A stretch of 64,000 nucleotides of DNA from Brassica napus (GCF_020379485.1 NC_063452.1:41407148-41471147); one strand, 5' to 3'; counted from the stretch's first letter, positions 38,411 to 51,096 are shown. Translations and numbers: made by a program. The notes: generated by a model not told the origin, from the sequence alone.

Positions 38411-38862
38411 TCTATATTATATTAAAATAGAATGACTATATGAATTAAATATAAAATTCTATTAAATTGATAAATGAATTTATTTTTTTTAAAGTCATTT
38501 GAAATATCATTCACCATTAGGGCGGGTAAAAATTCGTAAACTATGTATAAAATCTACTAAAATAATAAGTCTAAATTATTTAACCATAAAAATATATTAA
38601 TTTACTTATAAATCATGCTATATACTAAAATTATAGATGCTAAAGGATATTTTTTTAAACACAACAAGGAAATATAAATAATCTTGAAAAAATATATGTT
38701 CTATAGTATAATTATATAAATTTAAAAAATATTGTATGTAAGTTGTAGAAATTAAACAAAGAAATATTTTTAAGGGATTCTATTTGATTATTTATGATTA
38801 TGAATTTATTATACCAAAATTAATATAATATATGTAATAATAAGTAATAACAAAGTAAAATG

Positions 38863-40045
38863 GGAAATTGCCAAAAAATACAATTTTCAAAGTACCACTT
38901 TTCATGTTTACACTAACCACTTTTACCCTCATCTTTATTGAAAGATAAAAGACATATATAACCTTTTGATTAAATTTGACAAAAAAACATATGGTTAATT
39001 AATCTAAACTTAAAACATCAACTTTAAACCCTAAATCATCAACTCTAAACCCTAAACCATGAAACATCAACCCTAAACCCTATACCCCGAAACATCAACT
39101 TTAAACCCTAAACCCTAAACCATCAAATCTAAACCCTAAAACATCAACTCTAAACCCTAAACGTAAACCCTAAACCGTAAATCTAAACTTAAAACATCAA
39201 CTATAAACCCTAAATCATCAACTCTAAACCCTAAACCATGAAACAACAACTCTAAAACCTAAACCCTGAAACATCAACTCGAAATCCTAAACTCTAAACC
39301 TTCAAATCTAAACCCTAAAACATCAACTCTAAACCCTAAACGTAAACCCTAAACCCTAAAAACCTAAACCTTCAAATCTAAACCCTAAAACATCAACTCT
39401 AGGGTTTTAGGGTTTAGGGTTTAGGGTTTAGAGTTTAGAGTTTAGAGTTTAGAGTTTAGGGTTTAGGGTTTAGGGTTTAGGTTTTAGGGTTTAGGGTTTA
39501 GAGTTGATGTTTTAGAGTTGATGTTTTAGGGTTTAGAGTTAATTTTTTAGGGTTTAGGGTTTAGAGTTTCCTTTTTAGGGTTTCGGGTTTAGTGTTGATA
39601 GTTTAGGGTTTAGTGTTGATGGTTTAGGGTTTAGAGTTGAAGTTTAGGGTTTAGGGTTTAGAGTTGATGTTTTAGGGTTTAGAGTTGAAGGTTTAGGATT
39701 TATGGTTTAGAATTGATGTTTCGGGGTATAGGGTTTAGAGTTGATGTTTCGGGGTTTAGAGCGTATTTCAAAACGAAATAGGGTTTAGGATTGATGGTTT
39801 AGGGTTTAGAGTTGAGTTTTAGGGTTTAGGGTTTGAATTTTGAAATAGTATAATTCGAAAAAAAAATATATATATTTTTTATTTTTTTAGATTTTTATTT
39901 ATTTAAATATTTATTTATTATATATATAAAGAACAAGGACATAAGAGTCTTTTGCCGTTTAATGAATAAAGTATTTTTGAAAATGTCTCTTAAGTGGTGG
40001 TATGAAAAGTGGTAGCATGAAAGTGGTAAGCATGTAATTTTTCCG
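38863..40045. mobile_element. 1.18 kb palindromic MULE with telomere-like repeats (unit 1)
   Basis: It is flanked by a perfect 9 bp duplication AGTAAAATG at 38854-38862 and 40046-40054. The ends are imperfect inverted repeats: GGAAATTGCCAAAAAATAC and, inverted, CGGAAAAATTACATGCTTAC, followed in both by TACCACTTTTCAT-like words. There is no coding sequence. Like the MULE at 1724-5980, it starts with a GG-A-TTGCC terminus. Confidence 0.82.
38995..39840. repeat. Inverted arrays of degenerate CCCTAAA/TTTAGGG
   Basis: About 400 bp of (C)CCTAAA-rich sequence with interspersed AAACATCAACTCT is followed, after a centre near 39402, by about 430 bp of the inverse (TTTAGGG with AGAGTTGATGTTT). The plant telomere heptamer is present but irregular, so this is an interstitial telomere-like palindrome and not a true telomere. 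Confidence 0.9.
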
Positions 40046-40225
40046 AGTAAAATGAATAAAAGAAATCTTTATATATTGGTAATGCCAAATAAAAAAAAAA
40101 TTATAAAATTACATTATATATAATATTAAAATGTAAATCATATATTTAAAATTTTTACGATTATATTTAAGCTATTCATTTATAAATGTAATTTTACATG
40201 CACGGACGTGCCGGTCAGCCTCTAG

Positions 40226-41110
40226 TTTTTTTTGTTAAAACTAAAAATAGGATCATGGGACAGATTGATTAGTAAATGGTTAAACGCTATGGACCAATTG
40301 AATACAACATATTTTGATAGTCAAGAAAAAAAAAAAGAGAGAGACTGGATTATGAATCATTACAGTAAAAAAAGATTTACATTTGTATAGGTGTCAATAA
40401 TCTAGGTGTCAATAAAGATTTACATTTGTATCTAGTAAATTTAGTCTTTTCTTTTTATTCACACGCCATATGAAAAGCCACTAACAAAAGCATTCATATA
40501 CCGCTTTCATAATTGTGACCGTAAAAACTTCTGTAAATTTTACCAAAAATTAAGTAATTAACTTAGCTTGACCAAAAAAATTATGAATGGCTAGTTGCAT
40601 ATTCTACTTCGTGTTGTTCTGGTTGGATCTTTGGACTAAATGTTTATTTTCTAGAATGTGAAAATAGGAGACTTAAACCGAATTAATGTGAAAAAAAAAA
40701 CGAATTAAAGTTTGAATATGTTTCTACCGAGTGGAAACAACAGCACTGGATATATTTACAAAATTTAAATAACACACCCCTTAGATCGGTGCTAAACAAA
40801 GTACATTATTGGTGAAGTGATTTTTTGAATTTTGCTTATGTATCATCACCAAGTTCATTTTTGTTAGAAAAATGATATGGCTTAGTGAAAATGATGACAT
40901 GGCTAGAAGCTAATAATGACACGGACATTCACATTTAATATTAATTTTTATTTTTGGTAAGTTTTTGAAAATAAAGTAATAACTCATTTATCATCATTAA
41001 TAAAATATTAAATAATATAATAATAGAGTCAACGGTTGGATTTTTAAGTTTTCACAAAAGGAGGAAAGTTAATGATCATTAAATCAGTGGTTACGGCATT
41101 ACGAAATCAT
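40226..41110. other. AT-rich spacer
   Basis: No gene seen. A small direct repeat (AGGTGTCAATAA, then AAAGATTTACATTTGTAT) occurs at 40360-40440. Duplicated at about 46206-47090. Confidence 0.6.
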
Positions 41111-42076
41111 GTGATGTCTTGCTATCGTTCACCTAAGGCAACCGCAAAAAAAAACTGACGAGTGCGGTAGCACAATTCTCGTGGAATCCAGAGGCATGCA
41201 CTGGAAATCATGGGACAAAGTATTTATGGCATCTGATAGAGAAGCCAAACACTTTATTTTCTCGAGTTTTCAAAGGTCGGTATTACAGGAACGCCTCACC
41301 CCTGGAGCCGATTCGTTCATATTAATCAAAAGGATGGGATCGGTCGGTAGCAACCAAACGTCCATTCCGCTCGGTCGCTACGTAGCTGGAGCTCGGTTGC
41401 TACGTAGCGACCGAGCTCGAGCCACTCGCTTGGTCGCTACGTAGCGACCGAGCTCTTCTGAAACGTCGATACGACATTAGCCCAACTTACGATTTCTTAA
41501 CCAACAGCCCGTAAGCCGCATGTCGGTTTACGCTTGGTTCGCAAGGAAAGATAAATGTCAAGTTTCCACGGATAAAAACGAAATTTTGAAGATAATTACG
41601 AAGATCGGAAAAAATGGAATATCTCCATTTTTATGCTATGGCGGCTTAAGGGCAGAAGAGGAAAAGCGTAAACCGACCTTGGAGCCAGTATATAAGGAGT
41701 CCTAGGCGAGAGGCAAGGAAGGAGGACTTTTCACAGCAAACTTAGCACTTAGAGTGATTTAGGCATATTTCCGTTTTTGTTATTCGAGCTGCGACTCAAC
41801 TAGGTTATTGCCGTCTTAGGGTTTTAGAACTAGGAATCTCGCCGACAGCTCTCGCAGCCCAAGCTCTTACCTTGTTGTAACTCTCAAACGCAAATTCGGA
41901 ATAATATCTACTTTGCTCTCTTTTCGATTTCTTATACTTTATCGTTGTCATTATTGTGTTCTGATTGCTTGGCGTGTGGTATTAGCAGATATCCGGGACC
42001 TCTGGGAAATTAGGATTTTCTTAGTTTCCTTATTTAAACAAAAATCGACCGTGCGAATTTCGGTTCCCGCAATAAT

Positions 42077-43439
42077 ACTTCCGATCACCTTAGACCAACA
42101 ACCAAAGAACACCAACGCTCCTATTGAATACCACTCTAGGCTTTTCAACCCGAAAAGCAATATCCGATAGTTAGTTCGTCCGGACAAGGACTAATATCAT
42201 ATGGAACCTGTACTTTAAAAACATTCTTTATATATCATTTAAAAGCATCTTACAAAATTTGTTATAAATTAACCTCGAGGTTTTCGGTCTACAAATCTTA
42301 TACATAAGATATATCAAAATGACTTTGCAAGGATAATAAAACTACTGATGGCTAATGATGTTCCTTCCCGTCCTAGAGTAAGGTCTCCCGTCTACTGGTT
42401 ACCTGCATCACAAATGAGTCATGACTAACTAGTTTACTCAGTAAGCCTAGTCCCGCATCCCAACATATATTAATAATGCATATAAGGCCTATCATTTCAT
42501 CGATGTGAATCTTATCTTAAACATCATCTCCACGACACCCGCCATTCACTCATACTTATAATATTTATATATAGGCTAAACCCGGAAAACCACCAAGGCT
42601 AACCGAGCCTAGAGGAGAAATAAATATAACCATCATCTTCATTAGATATTCCAAGATCGAACATCTAACGCTGCATGCAGTTACACGGCCTCTAGGGTGC
42701 GACCCCATCATCGTGTCTTCGTGATCTTGTTCCGTATCGCAGGAACAATTCACGGTAATGCGGGAACTTTCGGGATCGTGAGTGTACAATAAGACTTCAC
42801 ATGATTTTTACTCATATATTTAATACTATACATATGTAGTAGTACTGGAGAACAAGTACTAAGGTTTGGAATAAACCTCTATGATCATTCTTAAATATTT
42901 ATTAAGTGTTTACACTAAGTAAACACCTCACCAATTCAATATTGATCAAGAGACAAAGCCTATCAATCATCTACAATTTCAATCACGCAACACTAATTCA
43001 TAACTCTTTAATCATCTATCTAGACTCACCTTTGATTCCATGACATTGGCTAATGAATACTAGACTCGAGCTCAAGCTAAACGTTTATCACTTGCTAACT
43101 CCCAAAACAGAATGAGGTCTAGGCATGATCCAGCTGGCCCGACCACTCTCCTCGAGTATCTAAATTCACAAAAAAATAGTTGGAACATATGGTTCATCAG
43201 TCTGATTCATCCCCACAGTTCAAGATTCATGACAGATGCTAAGGCAAGCTCAAACAGAAATTCAACTCTTCTAAGTTCTTATCAGATAGGTTAATTCAGC
43301 TCAGAACAATTCAGATTAAATATACTTAGCTAGGCTCTTTAAGAGCAGTCCGACCACAAGCTAAGAAAAGACTAAACCTGAATTGGTCGAGTGGAATTTT
43401 TCTCGACCAAAATTCTATATGCTTGTGAGGGTTATTACA
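42077..43439 (-). mobile_element. Duplicated copy of the element A LTR piece
   Basis: Same as 36099-37461 at offset 5978. It is preceded by the duplicated end of the B LTR (41347-42071, TTCCCGCA) and the ATAAT repeat, so this is a segmental copy and not a new insertion. Confidence 0.93.
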
Positions 43440-44388
43440 CCCAGAGCCATCATAGACACATCTCGCCTCGCTGGTGGTCTGAAAATACCAAAGACCCATT
43501 GAATTCAGTTAGATCCGGCGGAGGAGACCCCATCGGACCCAGACACACTGAGAAAAGAGGAGAGACAATGAGAAGATATCATAGGGTGAAGACGATGAAC
43601 ACGAACAGTCACGAGGCCCGGTCGGAGAGCACCGGTGGCCAACGCGAAAGAGCTGAAAACATAGGCGGACTCGAAAGAAAAATTAGAGAGAGAATATAAG
43701 GAGGGGAAGGTTTTTCAGTTTGACACACTTTTTCTTGTTGATTAACTACGCAATCAACAATAAATATTCAAAATGAAAACTGCATTTCATTATTTTATGT
43801 TGTTTACAAAGTAACTTAGTACTAAAACTAAATAGTAACTAAATTCTAAAACTCAATTTTATACCTTATAATTTATATCGAATAACCATTATTCTGATCA
43901 GTTAACATTTATAAATAACGTAATTAAAATGGCTCACCAATGCAAAAACAATATACCATCAGACATCCACATATCAAATTATCAACGCGCAGATTCTAGT
44001 AAAAATATGATTATATTCTTTTGTCAAAAAAATAGTCACAACTTTTCTTCGTGTATGATTTTTTTTTAAAATGGACTTCTCCTAAAAAAATCATTTCATT
44101 TATTTCTATTGATATTTTGGTATCATTAAGATATCAAATTTTATATAATCGACACATATAACAACTTCACTTATAAAAATGACATAATTTTATTTTTAAT
44201 TATATAAATTCTGTTGACAAAAAAAATCTAACAAAATCTTAATAAATTTTAAATATTTTTATAAAATAATGCATTAATTATTTTCGTAATTAGTAGTATA
44301 ATATTATTACAAATTAATGTTAATTAAGATTTTATTATAAAATAAAAAATAAATTTTGTATGTTATTTCCATAAACTTTTAATTACAG

Positions 44389-46205
44389 TCTATATTATAT
44401 TAAAATAGAATGACTATATGAATTAAATATAAAATTCTATTAAATTGATAAATGAATTTATTTTTTTTAAAGTCATTTGAAATATCATTCACCATTAGGG
44501 CGGGTAAAAATTCGTAAACTATGTATAAAATCTACTAAAATAATAAGTCTAAATTATTTAACCATAAAAATATATTAATTTACTTATAAATCATGCTATA
44601 TACTAAAATTATAGATGCTAAAGGATATTTTTTTAAACACAACAAGGAAATATAAATAATCTTGAAAAAATATATGTTCTATAGTATAATTATATAAATT
44701 TAAAAAAATATTGTATGTAAGTTGTAGAAATTAAACAAAGAAATATTTTTAAGGGATTCTATTTGATTATTTATGATTATGAATTTATTATACCAAAATT
44801 AATATAATATATGTAATAATAAGTAATAACAAAGTAAAATGGGAAATTGCCAAAAAATACAATTTTCAAAGTACCACTTTTCATGTTTACACTAACCACT
44901 TTTACCCTCATCTTTATTGAAAGATAAAAGACATATATAACCTTTTGATTAAATTTGACAAAAAAACATATGGTTAATTAATCTAAACTTAAAACATCAA
45001 CTTTAAACCCTAAATCATCAACTCTAAACCCTAAACCATGAAACATCAACCCTAAACCCTATACCCCGAAACATCAACTTTAAACCCTAAACCCTAAACC
45101 ATCAAATCTAAACCCTAAAACATCAACTCTAAACCCTAAACGTAAACCCTAAACCGTAAATCTAAACTTAAAACATCAACTATAAACCCTAAATCATCAA
45201 CTCTAAACCCTAAACCATGAAACAACAACTCTAAAACCTAAACCCTGAAACATCAACTCGAAATCCTAAACTCTAAACCTTCAAATCTAAACCCTAAAAC
45301 ATCAACTCTAAACCCTAAACGTAAACCCTAAACCCTAAAAACCTAAACCTTCAAATCTAAACCCTAAAACATCAACTCTAGGGTTTTAGGGTTTAGGGTT
45401 TAGGGTTTAGAGTTTAGAGTTTAGAGTTTAGAGTTTAGGGTTTAGGGTTTAGGGTTTAGGTTTTAGGGTTTAGGGTTTAGAGTTGATGTTTTAGAGTTGA
45501 TGTTTTAGGGTTTAGAGTTAATTTTTTAGGGTTTAGGGTTTAGAGTTTCCTTTTTAGGGTTTCGGGTTTAGTGTTGATAGTTTAGGGTTTAGTGTTGATG
45601 GTTTAGGGTTTAGAGTTGAAGTTTAGGGTTTAGGGTTTAGAGTTGATGTTTTAGGGTTTAGAGTTGAAGGTTTAGGATTTATGGTTTAGAGTTGATGTTT
45701 CGGGGTATAGGGTTTAGAGTTGATGTTTCGGGGTTTAGAGCGTATTTCAAAACGAAATAGGGTTTAGGATTGATGGTTTAGGGTTTAGAGTTGAGTTTTA
45801 GGGTTTAGGGTTTGAATTTTGAAATAGTATAATTCGAAAAAAAATATATATATATTTTTTATTTTTTTAGATTTTTATTTATTTAAATATTTATTTATTA
45901 TATATATAAAGAACAAGGACATAAGAGTCTTTTGCCGTTTAATGAATAAAGTATTTTTGAAAATGTCTCTTAAGTGGTGGTATGAAAAGTGGTAGCATGA
46001 AAGTGGTAAGCATGTAATTTTTCCGAGTAAAATGAATAAAAGAAATCTTTATATATTGGTAATGCCAAATAAAAAAAAAATTATAAAATTACATTATATA
46101 TAATATTAAAATGTAAATCATATATTTAAAATTTTTACGATTATATTTAAGCTATTCATTTATAAATGTAATTTTACATGCACGGACGTGCCGGTCAGCC
46201 TCTAG
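44389..46205 (+). mobile_element. Helitron remnant with nested MULE (unit 2)
   Basis: Copy of 38411-40225 with the same hairpin and CTAG end. The nested MULE is at 44842-46025, with AGTAAAATG at 44833-44841 and 46026-46034. Confidence 0.65.
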
Positions 46206-47099
46206 TTTTTTTTGTTAAAACTAAAAATAGGATCATGGGACAGATTGATTAGTAAATGGTTAAACGCTATGGACCAATTGAATACAACATATTTTGATAG
46301 TCAAGAAAAAAAAAAAGAGAGAGACTGGATTATGAATCATTACAGTAAAAAAAGATTTACATTTGTATAGGTGTCAATAATCTAGGTGTCAATAAAGATT
46401 TACATTTGTATCTAGTAAATTTAGTCTTTTCTTTTTATTCACACGCCATATGAAAAGCCACTAACAAAAGCATTCATATACCGCTTTCATAATTGTGACC
46501 GTAAAAACTTCTGTAAATTTTACCAAAAATTAAGTAATTAACTTAGCTTGACCAAAAAAATTATGAATGGCTAGTTGCATATTCTACTTCGTGTTGTTCT
46601 GGTTGGATCTTTGGACTAAATGTTTATTTTCTAGAATGTGAAAATAGGAGACTTAAACCGAATTAATGTGAAAAAAAAAACGAATTAAAGTTTGAATATG
46701 TTTCTACCGAGTGGAAACAACAGCACTGGATATATTTACAAAATTTAAATAACACACCCCTTAGATCGGTGCTAAACAAAGTACATTATTGGTGAAGTGA
46801 TTTTTTGAATTTTGCTTATGTATCATCACCAAGTTCATTTTTGTTAGAAAAATGATATGGCTTAGTGAAAATGATGACATGGCTAGAAGCTAATAATGAC
46901 ACGGACATTCACATTTAATATTAATTTTTATTTTTGGTAAGTTTTTGAAAATAAAGTAATAACTCATTTATCATCATTAATAAAATATTAAATAATATAA
47001 TAATAGAGTCAACGGTTGGATTTTTAAGTTTTCACAAAAGGAGGAAAGTTAATGATCATTAAATCAGTGGTTACGGCATTACGAAATCATGTGATGTCT

Positions 47100-48544
47100 T
47101 GCTATCGTTCACCTAAGGCAACCGCAAAAAAAAACTGACGAGTGCGGTAGCACAATTCTCGTGGAATCCAGAGGCATGCACTGGAAATCATGGGACAAAG
47201 TATTTATGGCATCTGATAGAGAAGCCAAACACTTTATTTTCTCGAGTTTTCAAAGGTCGGTATTACAGGAACGCCTCACCCCTGGAGCCGATTCGTTCAT
47301 ATTAATCAAAAGGATGGGATCGGGATCATCTATATCTGTATGGAACGATCTATGGCTCCCAACCACTCGCCCGAGAAAAACCAACACAATTTCTACCCAG
47401 ACCTCACAGTGGATTCTCTCGTTGATTCCACTTCGCGAACTTTGAACTCGCAGGCAATTCGGGATTTGGTGGACCCACCGGATGTGAAAATTATAGAAAG
47501 CATACAACTAAGTTGGACTCAGATGATAGATATAGATAGATGACATTTTACAAAAAAATGGGAAATATACGATTAAATCAGGATATCAAGCGTAACGGGT
47601 TTACCCAAACAAGGAAATACCACCACTAATGTTTGGACCCACAGTTGATGTATTGAAGGAATTCTGTTGGAAAATACGATGTCCACTAAAGATAAAACAT
47701 TTCCTATGACAATTGGTGACTGGATGTATAGCAGTGAAGAAGAATCTGCAAACGCGAGGGATACAAGGGGACATATGTTGTACAAGATGCGTAGCCTATG
47801 AGGAAACGATAAACCATGTATTTTTTGAATGAGCTTCAGCACTTCAGGTTTGGGATCTCTCTCGGATACCATCAAATCCAGCTATTTTCCCAAAAAGTTG
47901 TCTCTTCACAAACATGGATCATCTCTTCTAGAGAGGTTTCCCGCAGATGGATGATCATCAGTTTGCATGGATAATATAGTACATTTGAAAGGAAGGAATA
48001 ATAAAGTCTTCAGTAATATGGACACTGATCCTAGGGAAATGCTCAAATTGGCATAAACAAAATCAACACTCTGGGCTGAGGCACAAATATTGAACGAATA
48101 GAGGACAGTACCACACGTAGAGGTTACTGGAAAGAGAATGATACTTTCTCCGGACAAGGTTGGCTCAGTACTCTAGAAGGATTTGATGGGCTGATGGGGG
48201 TGAGGAATGTTCGGGCTAGTCTCTCTCATCTTCATGCGGAGATGGAAGCGCTACTCTGAGCAATGGAATGTATGAGGAACTTACACCACTTTAAGGTCAC
48301 GTTTGCAATGGATTGTTCTCAATTGGTGAAGATGGTTTCGGAACCAGAAGAATGGCCATCTTTTGCAAGTTATTTGGAAGATTTTAAAATCCTGAAAGAA
48401 AGTTTTCTCCGATAAGAGATCATCAATGAACCAAGGACGCAAAATTCAAAGGCGAATAGCCTAGCACGAAGTGTAAGGAAGCAACCATCTTTTGTCGTTC
48501 ACATGGATGCAGATCTCTCGGTTTGGTTCACAGAGTCAGTATGA
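47100..48544 (+). pseudogene. LINE (L1-type) ORF2 3' end: zinc-knuckle region and C-terminal RNase H, broken
   Basis: The peptide pieces, in several frames, are typical of plant LINE ORF2 C-termini. RVFKGRYYRNASPLEP and GSGSSISVWNDLWLPTTRPR come first. A zf-RVT-like stretch follows with CIAVKKNLQTRG, CCTRC and EETINHVFFE. Last come RNase H pieces (HAEMEALL, FAMDCSQLVKMVSEPEEW, SKANSLARSVRKQPSFV) and the end DADLSVWFTESV with TGA at 48542-48544. At least five in-frame stops and several shifts interrupt it. The reverse transcriptase core is missing: only the last 480 or so codons remain. Its first 220 bases are also at 41120-41343 in duplication unit 1. No poly(A) tail is recognisable. Confidence 0.85.
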
Positions 48545-49290
48545 GTAAGTATAAGTTAATGACAAAAAATATAATAATAGAAATATAAATATAAAAGTAT
48601 TTTAAAAATTCAAAATAATATTTTATTTTTTATAATTATATTTTATTACAAAAAAAATCTTCAACATTTCTACATTTAAAAAAAAATTATTGGATTGTTA
48701 TACCATTAGTTTCTTTTCATATCTGCCAATTTAAAAATAATATTTGTTTTACGTTTTGATAATTATATACCTAACAAATTTTCTCTTAATTTTATACAAT
48801 TCTATTTAATATTTTGACCAAAACAAATATATAAAAAAATTATCCAAAATTATAATTTTAAATATACACACATATATTCTTAAATATAAATTTAAAATAA
48901 ATAATTATTTTAACTTAATTTTAATGTTTGGTTAAATAAAATTTAAACTATATATTGGGAAAATCTAAAAAAAATAACAAAAACATTATTTTAAATATAA
49001 TTTAATTTTGAAAACTTTTATTTCTGCATATTGTGTAGGAAAACACCTAGTAGACAAGTAAAACATTGATCTATGGTTCCCAAATTTTTAAAAGTAGTTT
49101 ACATAAACATAAATGCTGTCAAATTCATAAGAAATTTTTGAATCTTGCCCATATGCTCTTCTCCCCATATTTTATTCCCATATATACTCTCTTTCAAAAT
49201 TTATTTTATTTCTATTATTTTTAATTCAATATTAATGTGAAAACCCAACTAAACCTAAATAAATCTATCTATTTATAGGTTATGCTATTA
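48545..49290. other. AT-rich spacer
   Basis: Very A/T-rich with no open frame; it may include the LINE 3' untranslated remnant at its start. Confidence 0.5.
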
Positions 49291-49299
49291 CTGCTTTAA

Positions 49300-49680
49300 A
49301 CCTAAATTTGTACGCCTTCTTTCATTTTCATCTCTATTATTCTTCTGCTTTCTTCATTTTCTTCAATTTTTTAACATTCTCCTTATTTTCGGTCGTCTCT
49401 TCACTCTTTTGATCTCTTCCTCATTTTTCTTCAATCCACTCCTCCTTATTTGGTTTTTTTCTTTTGTTCTTCGCTTTTCTCTACTTTGTTCTTCGATTTT
49501 CTCTTCTTCTTTTTCTTCTTTGGTTTTCTCTTCTTCATCTTATCATTCTCTTGTTCTTTTTCAATCCATTTTTTCTCTTTGATTTCACCCAAAGCTTTAT
49601 ATTTTATCTTGTTCTTCGATTTTTTTTGTTTTCTTATTCAGATTTATCTTTTCTTTTTTCTTTTTCTATTTCAGACCAAA
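49300..49680 (+). repeat. Pyrimidine-rich (TTC/TTTC) tract
   Basis: Nearly all bases are T or C, with TTCTTC, TTTTCTTTT and GTTCTTCGATTTT words. The 91- and 78-codon Phe/Leu-rich frames here are by-products of this composition, not genes. Confidence 0.8.
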
Positions 49681-49915
49681 TTATACCATCTCTTGAGTAA
49701 CCCTTTGTATAATTGTACAATTTGACAAAATTAAACTCAGTTATACCAAGTTGTACCATTGTCTAAGTATAACTTGGTAAAACTGAATCCTAGTTATACC
49801 AAGTTGTACTCGGATAAATGGTACAGCTTGGTATAACTTGAACTCAGTTTTACCAAGTTTTACTCGAACAAAGGTATAACTTGGTATAATTAAGTGTTAG
49901 TTTCAGGAAGTTGTA
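49680..49915. repeat. Cluster of TTATACCAAGTTGTAC motifs in both orientations
   Basis: TTATACCAAGTTGTAC, GTATAACTTGGTA, GGTACAGCTTGGTATAACTTG and related words occur about eight times within 240 bp, in direct and inverted arrangement. The origin is not recognised. Confidence 0.7.
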
Positions 49916-50890
49916 CTAAGAAATAAAAATTATAATCAGAATTAGAAAAATTGAAATTTTAGTTTTGAATTTTGAAATCGGAGGGAAAGACGTAAGCGTA
50001 AATATGGAATTATCTTAATTTATTAAAACTTTAGTATGTAGAATAAGTAAGAGTATCCCAAATTATTTTTTCCTCATTAAAGAATATTGAGCATTTGGTC
50101 TGAAATTTTTTTTTATTAAAAATCTTATTAAATCGGTTATAACTTTCAAAATTTCTAGACTGACTATATTCAGCAAAGTACTCAAAATCAACGGAAATAC
50201 CCGATTATGTTAAGTTAATTTTCACTGATGATATGTGTACATAAGTGCACTGATTTTAAAAAATATGACTTCATTCTGTAAAGTCTAGATGTTATGTTTT
50301 ACCAAATTAGATGCATAAAAGGCCGTATAAGTTCGAGTTCACTGATTTCAAAAAATATGACTTCCCTAACGTTCTTCCTAGGTTTTCTAGTGATGTAGAT
50401 AACGTCTTATACTCAGATAGTCTCTTTTATTGTTAACAAAAATTGCATTGTGTATTTGATCCATATGCACGTAGTTGTAATGTTCTTCCTGTTCAACGTA
50501 TCCCAAGTCCTATCTACGTGAGACACACGGTTAGGTGGATTACTAAATATAAAGGTCACATATATTTTATAAATGATTCGATCGTGGAGCCAATGGTATT
50601 TAGGCTTAACCGGTTGCAGTTGGTTTAAAAAAAAAGCATTTGATGGTTCAAAAATATCTGTAAGCAGTGGGTCATAGTTTGTTCCAGTCCCAAGACTTGT
50701 CTCCCAAACTGTTGAAAACAAGTATCAACATCAATTCATATGCATAAATACTACATAAGTAAGATGGAAAATACCATTGACCATGTTTGGTTATAAGATG
50801 CAACTTATTTTTGAACGGGGTAATGAACGGGATGATTGGTAAGTGTTTTGGCTTTTATTTTTTGGCTTTAAAATAATAGCCGTAGATTTT
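49916..50890. other. Spacer, nothing recognised
   Basis: Short opposing frames at 50413-50721 are not supported as genes. The left edge of the following Athila-like element lies somewhere after 50800. Confidence 0.4.
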
Positions 50891-51096
50891 ATTCATGTAG
50901 CTGTGGGTTAATTATTTCAAGAGCAATAAATATAAAGCTCTAGAAAATTTGATTTCCAAAGCTATTTTGTTTCTTATTTTAGTTTTTATGGCTGGTTCCT
51001 TAGCTCCTTGTGGATTCGATCACTAAGTACTATAATTAAACCTCTTATTTGAGAGCGTAAAATCACTCCTTAGGGTAATTTGAGTGATATCAAATT

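Larger units (their letters stand above)
38411..40225 (+). mobile_element. Helitron remnant with nested MULE (unit 1)
   Basis: The 5' end TCTATATTATATTAAAATAG is a typical Brassicaceae Helitron start. The 3' end has the hairpin GCACG/CGTGC at 40200-40211, then CTAG at 40222-40225 followed by T. The base before the 5' end is G rather than the expected A, so the left boundary is less certain. No Rep/helicase. A MULE occupies 38863-40045. Confidence 0.65.
35369..41346 (+). repeat. Unit 1 of a 5.98 kb tandem duplication
   Basis: It begins at GTAGCAACCAAACG inside the 3' LTR of B and ends at GGATGGGATCGG inside a LINE, then 3 extra bases (TCG) before unit 2. It contains most of the B LTR, the second piece of the A LTR, the split retroposon, AT-rich spacer, a Helitron with a nested MULE, and the first 220 bases of the LINE remnant. 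Confidence 0.95.
41347..47323 (+). repeat. Unit 2 of the 5.98 kb tandem duplication
   Basis: It matches unit 1 at an offset of 5978 on the left and 5980 on the right. The only differences noticed by eye are one-base length changes in A/T runs (near 44703 and 45845) and one A-to-G change (39711 versus 45689). It ends at GATCGG (47323), after which the LINE continues only in this copy. Confidence 0.95.

Noticed and set aside
38995..39840. True telomere or chromosome end
   Set aside because: The heptamers are degenerate, present as inverted arms, and bounded by a 9 bp target duplication, so it is interstitial transposon sequence.
49450..49725. Phe/Leu-rich 91-codon frame resembling a membrane protein
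   Set aside because: It lies in a pyrimidine-rich low-complexity tract; two overlapping frames both give Phe-rich peptides, so composition alone explains it.
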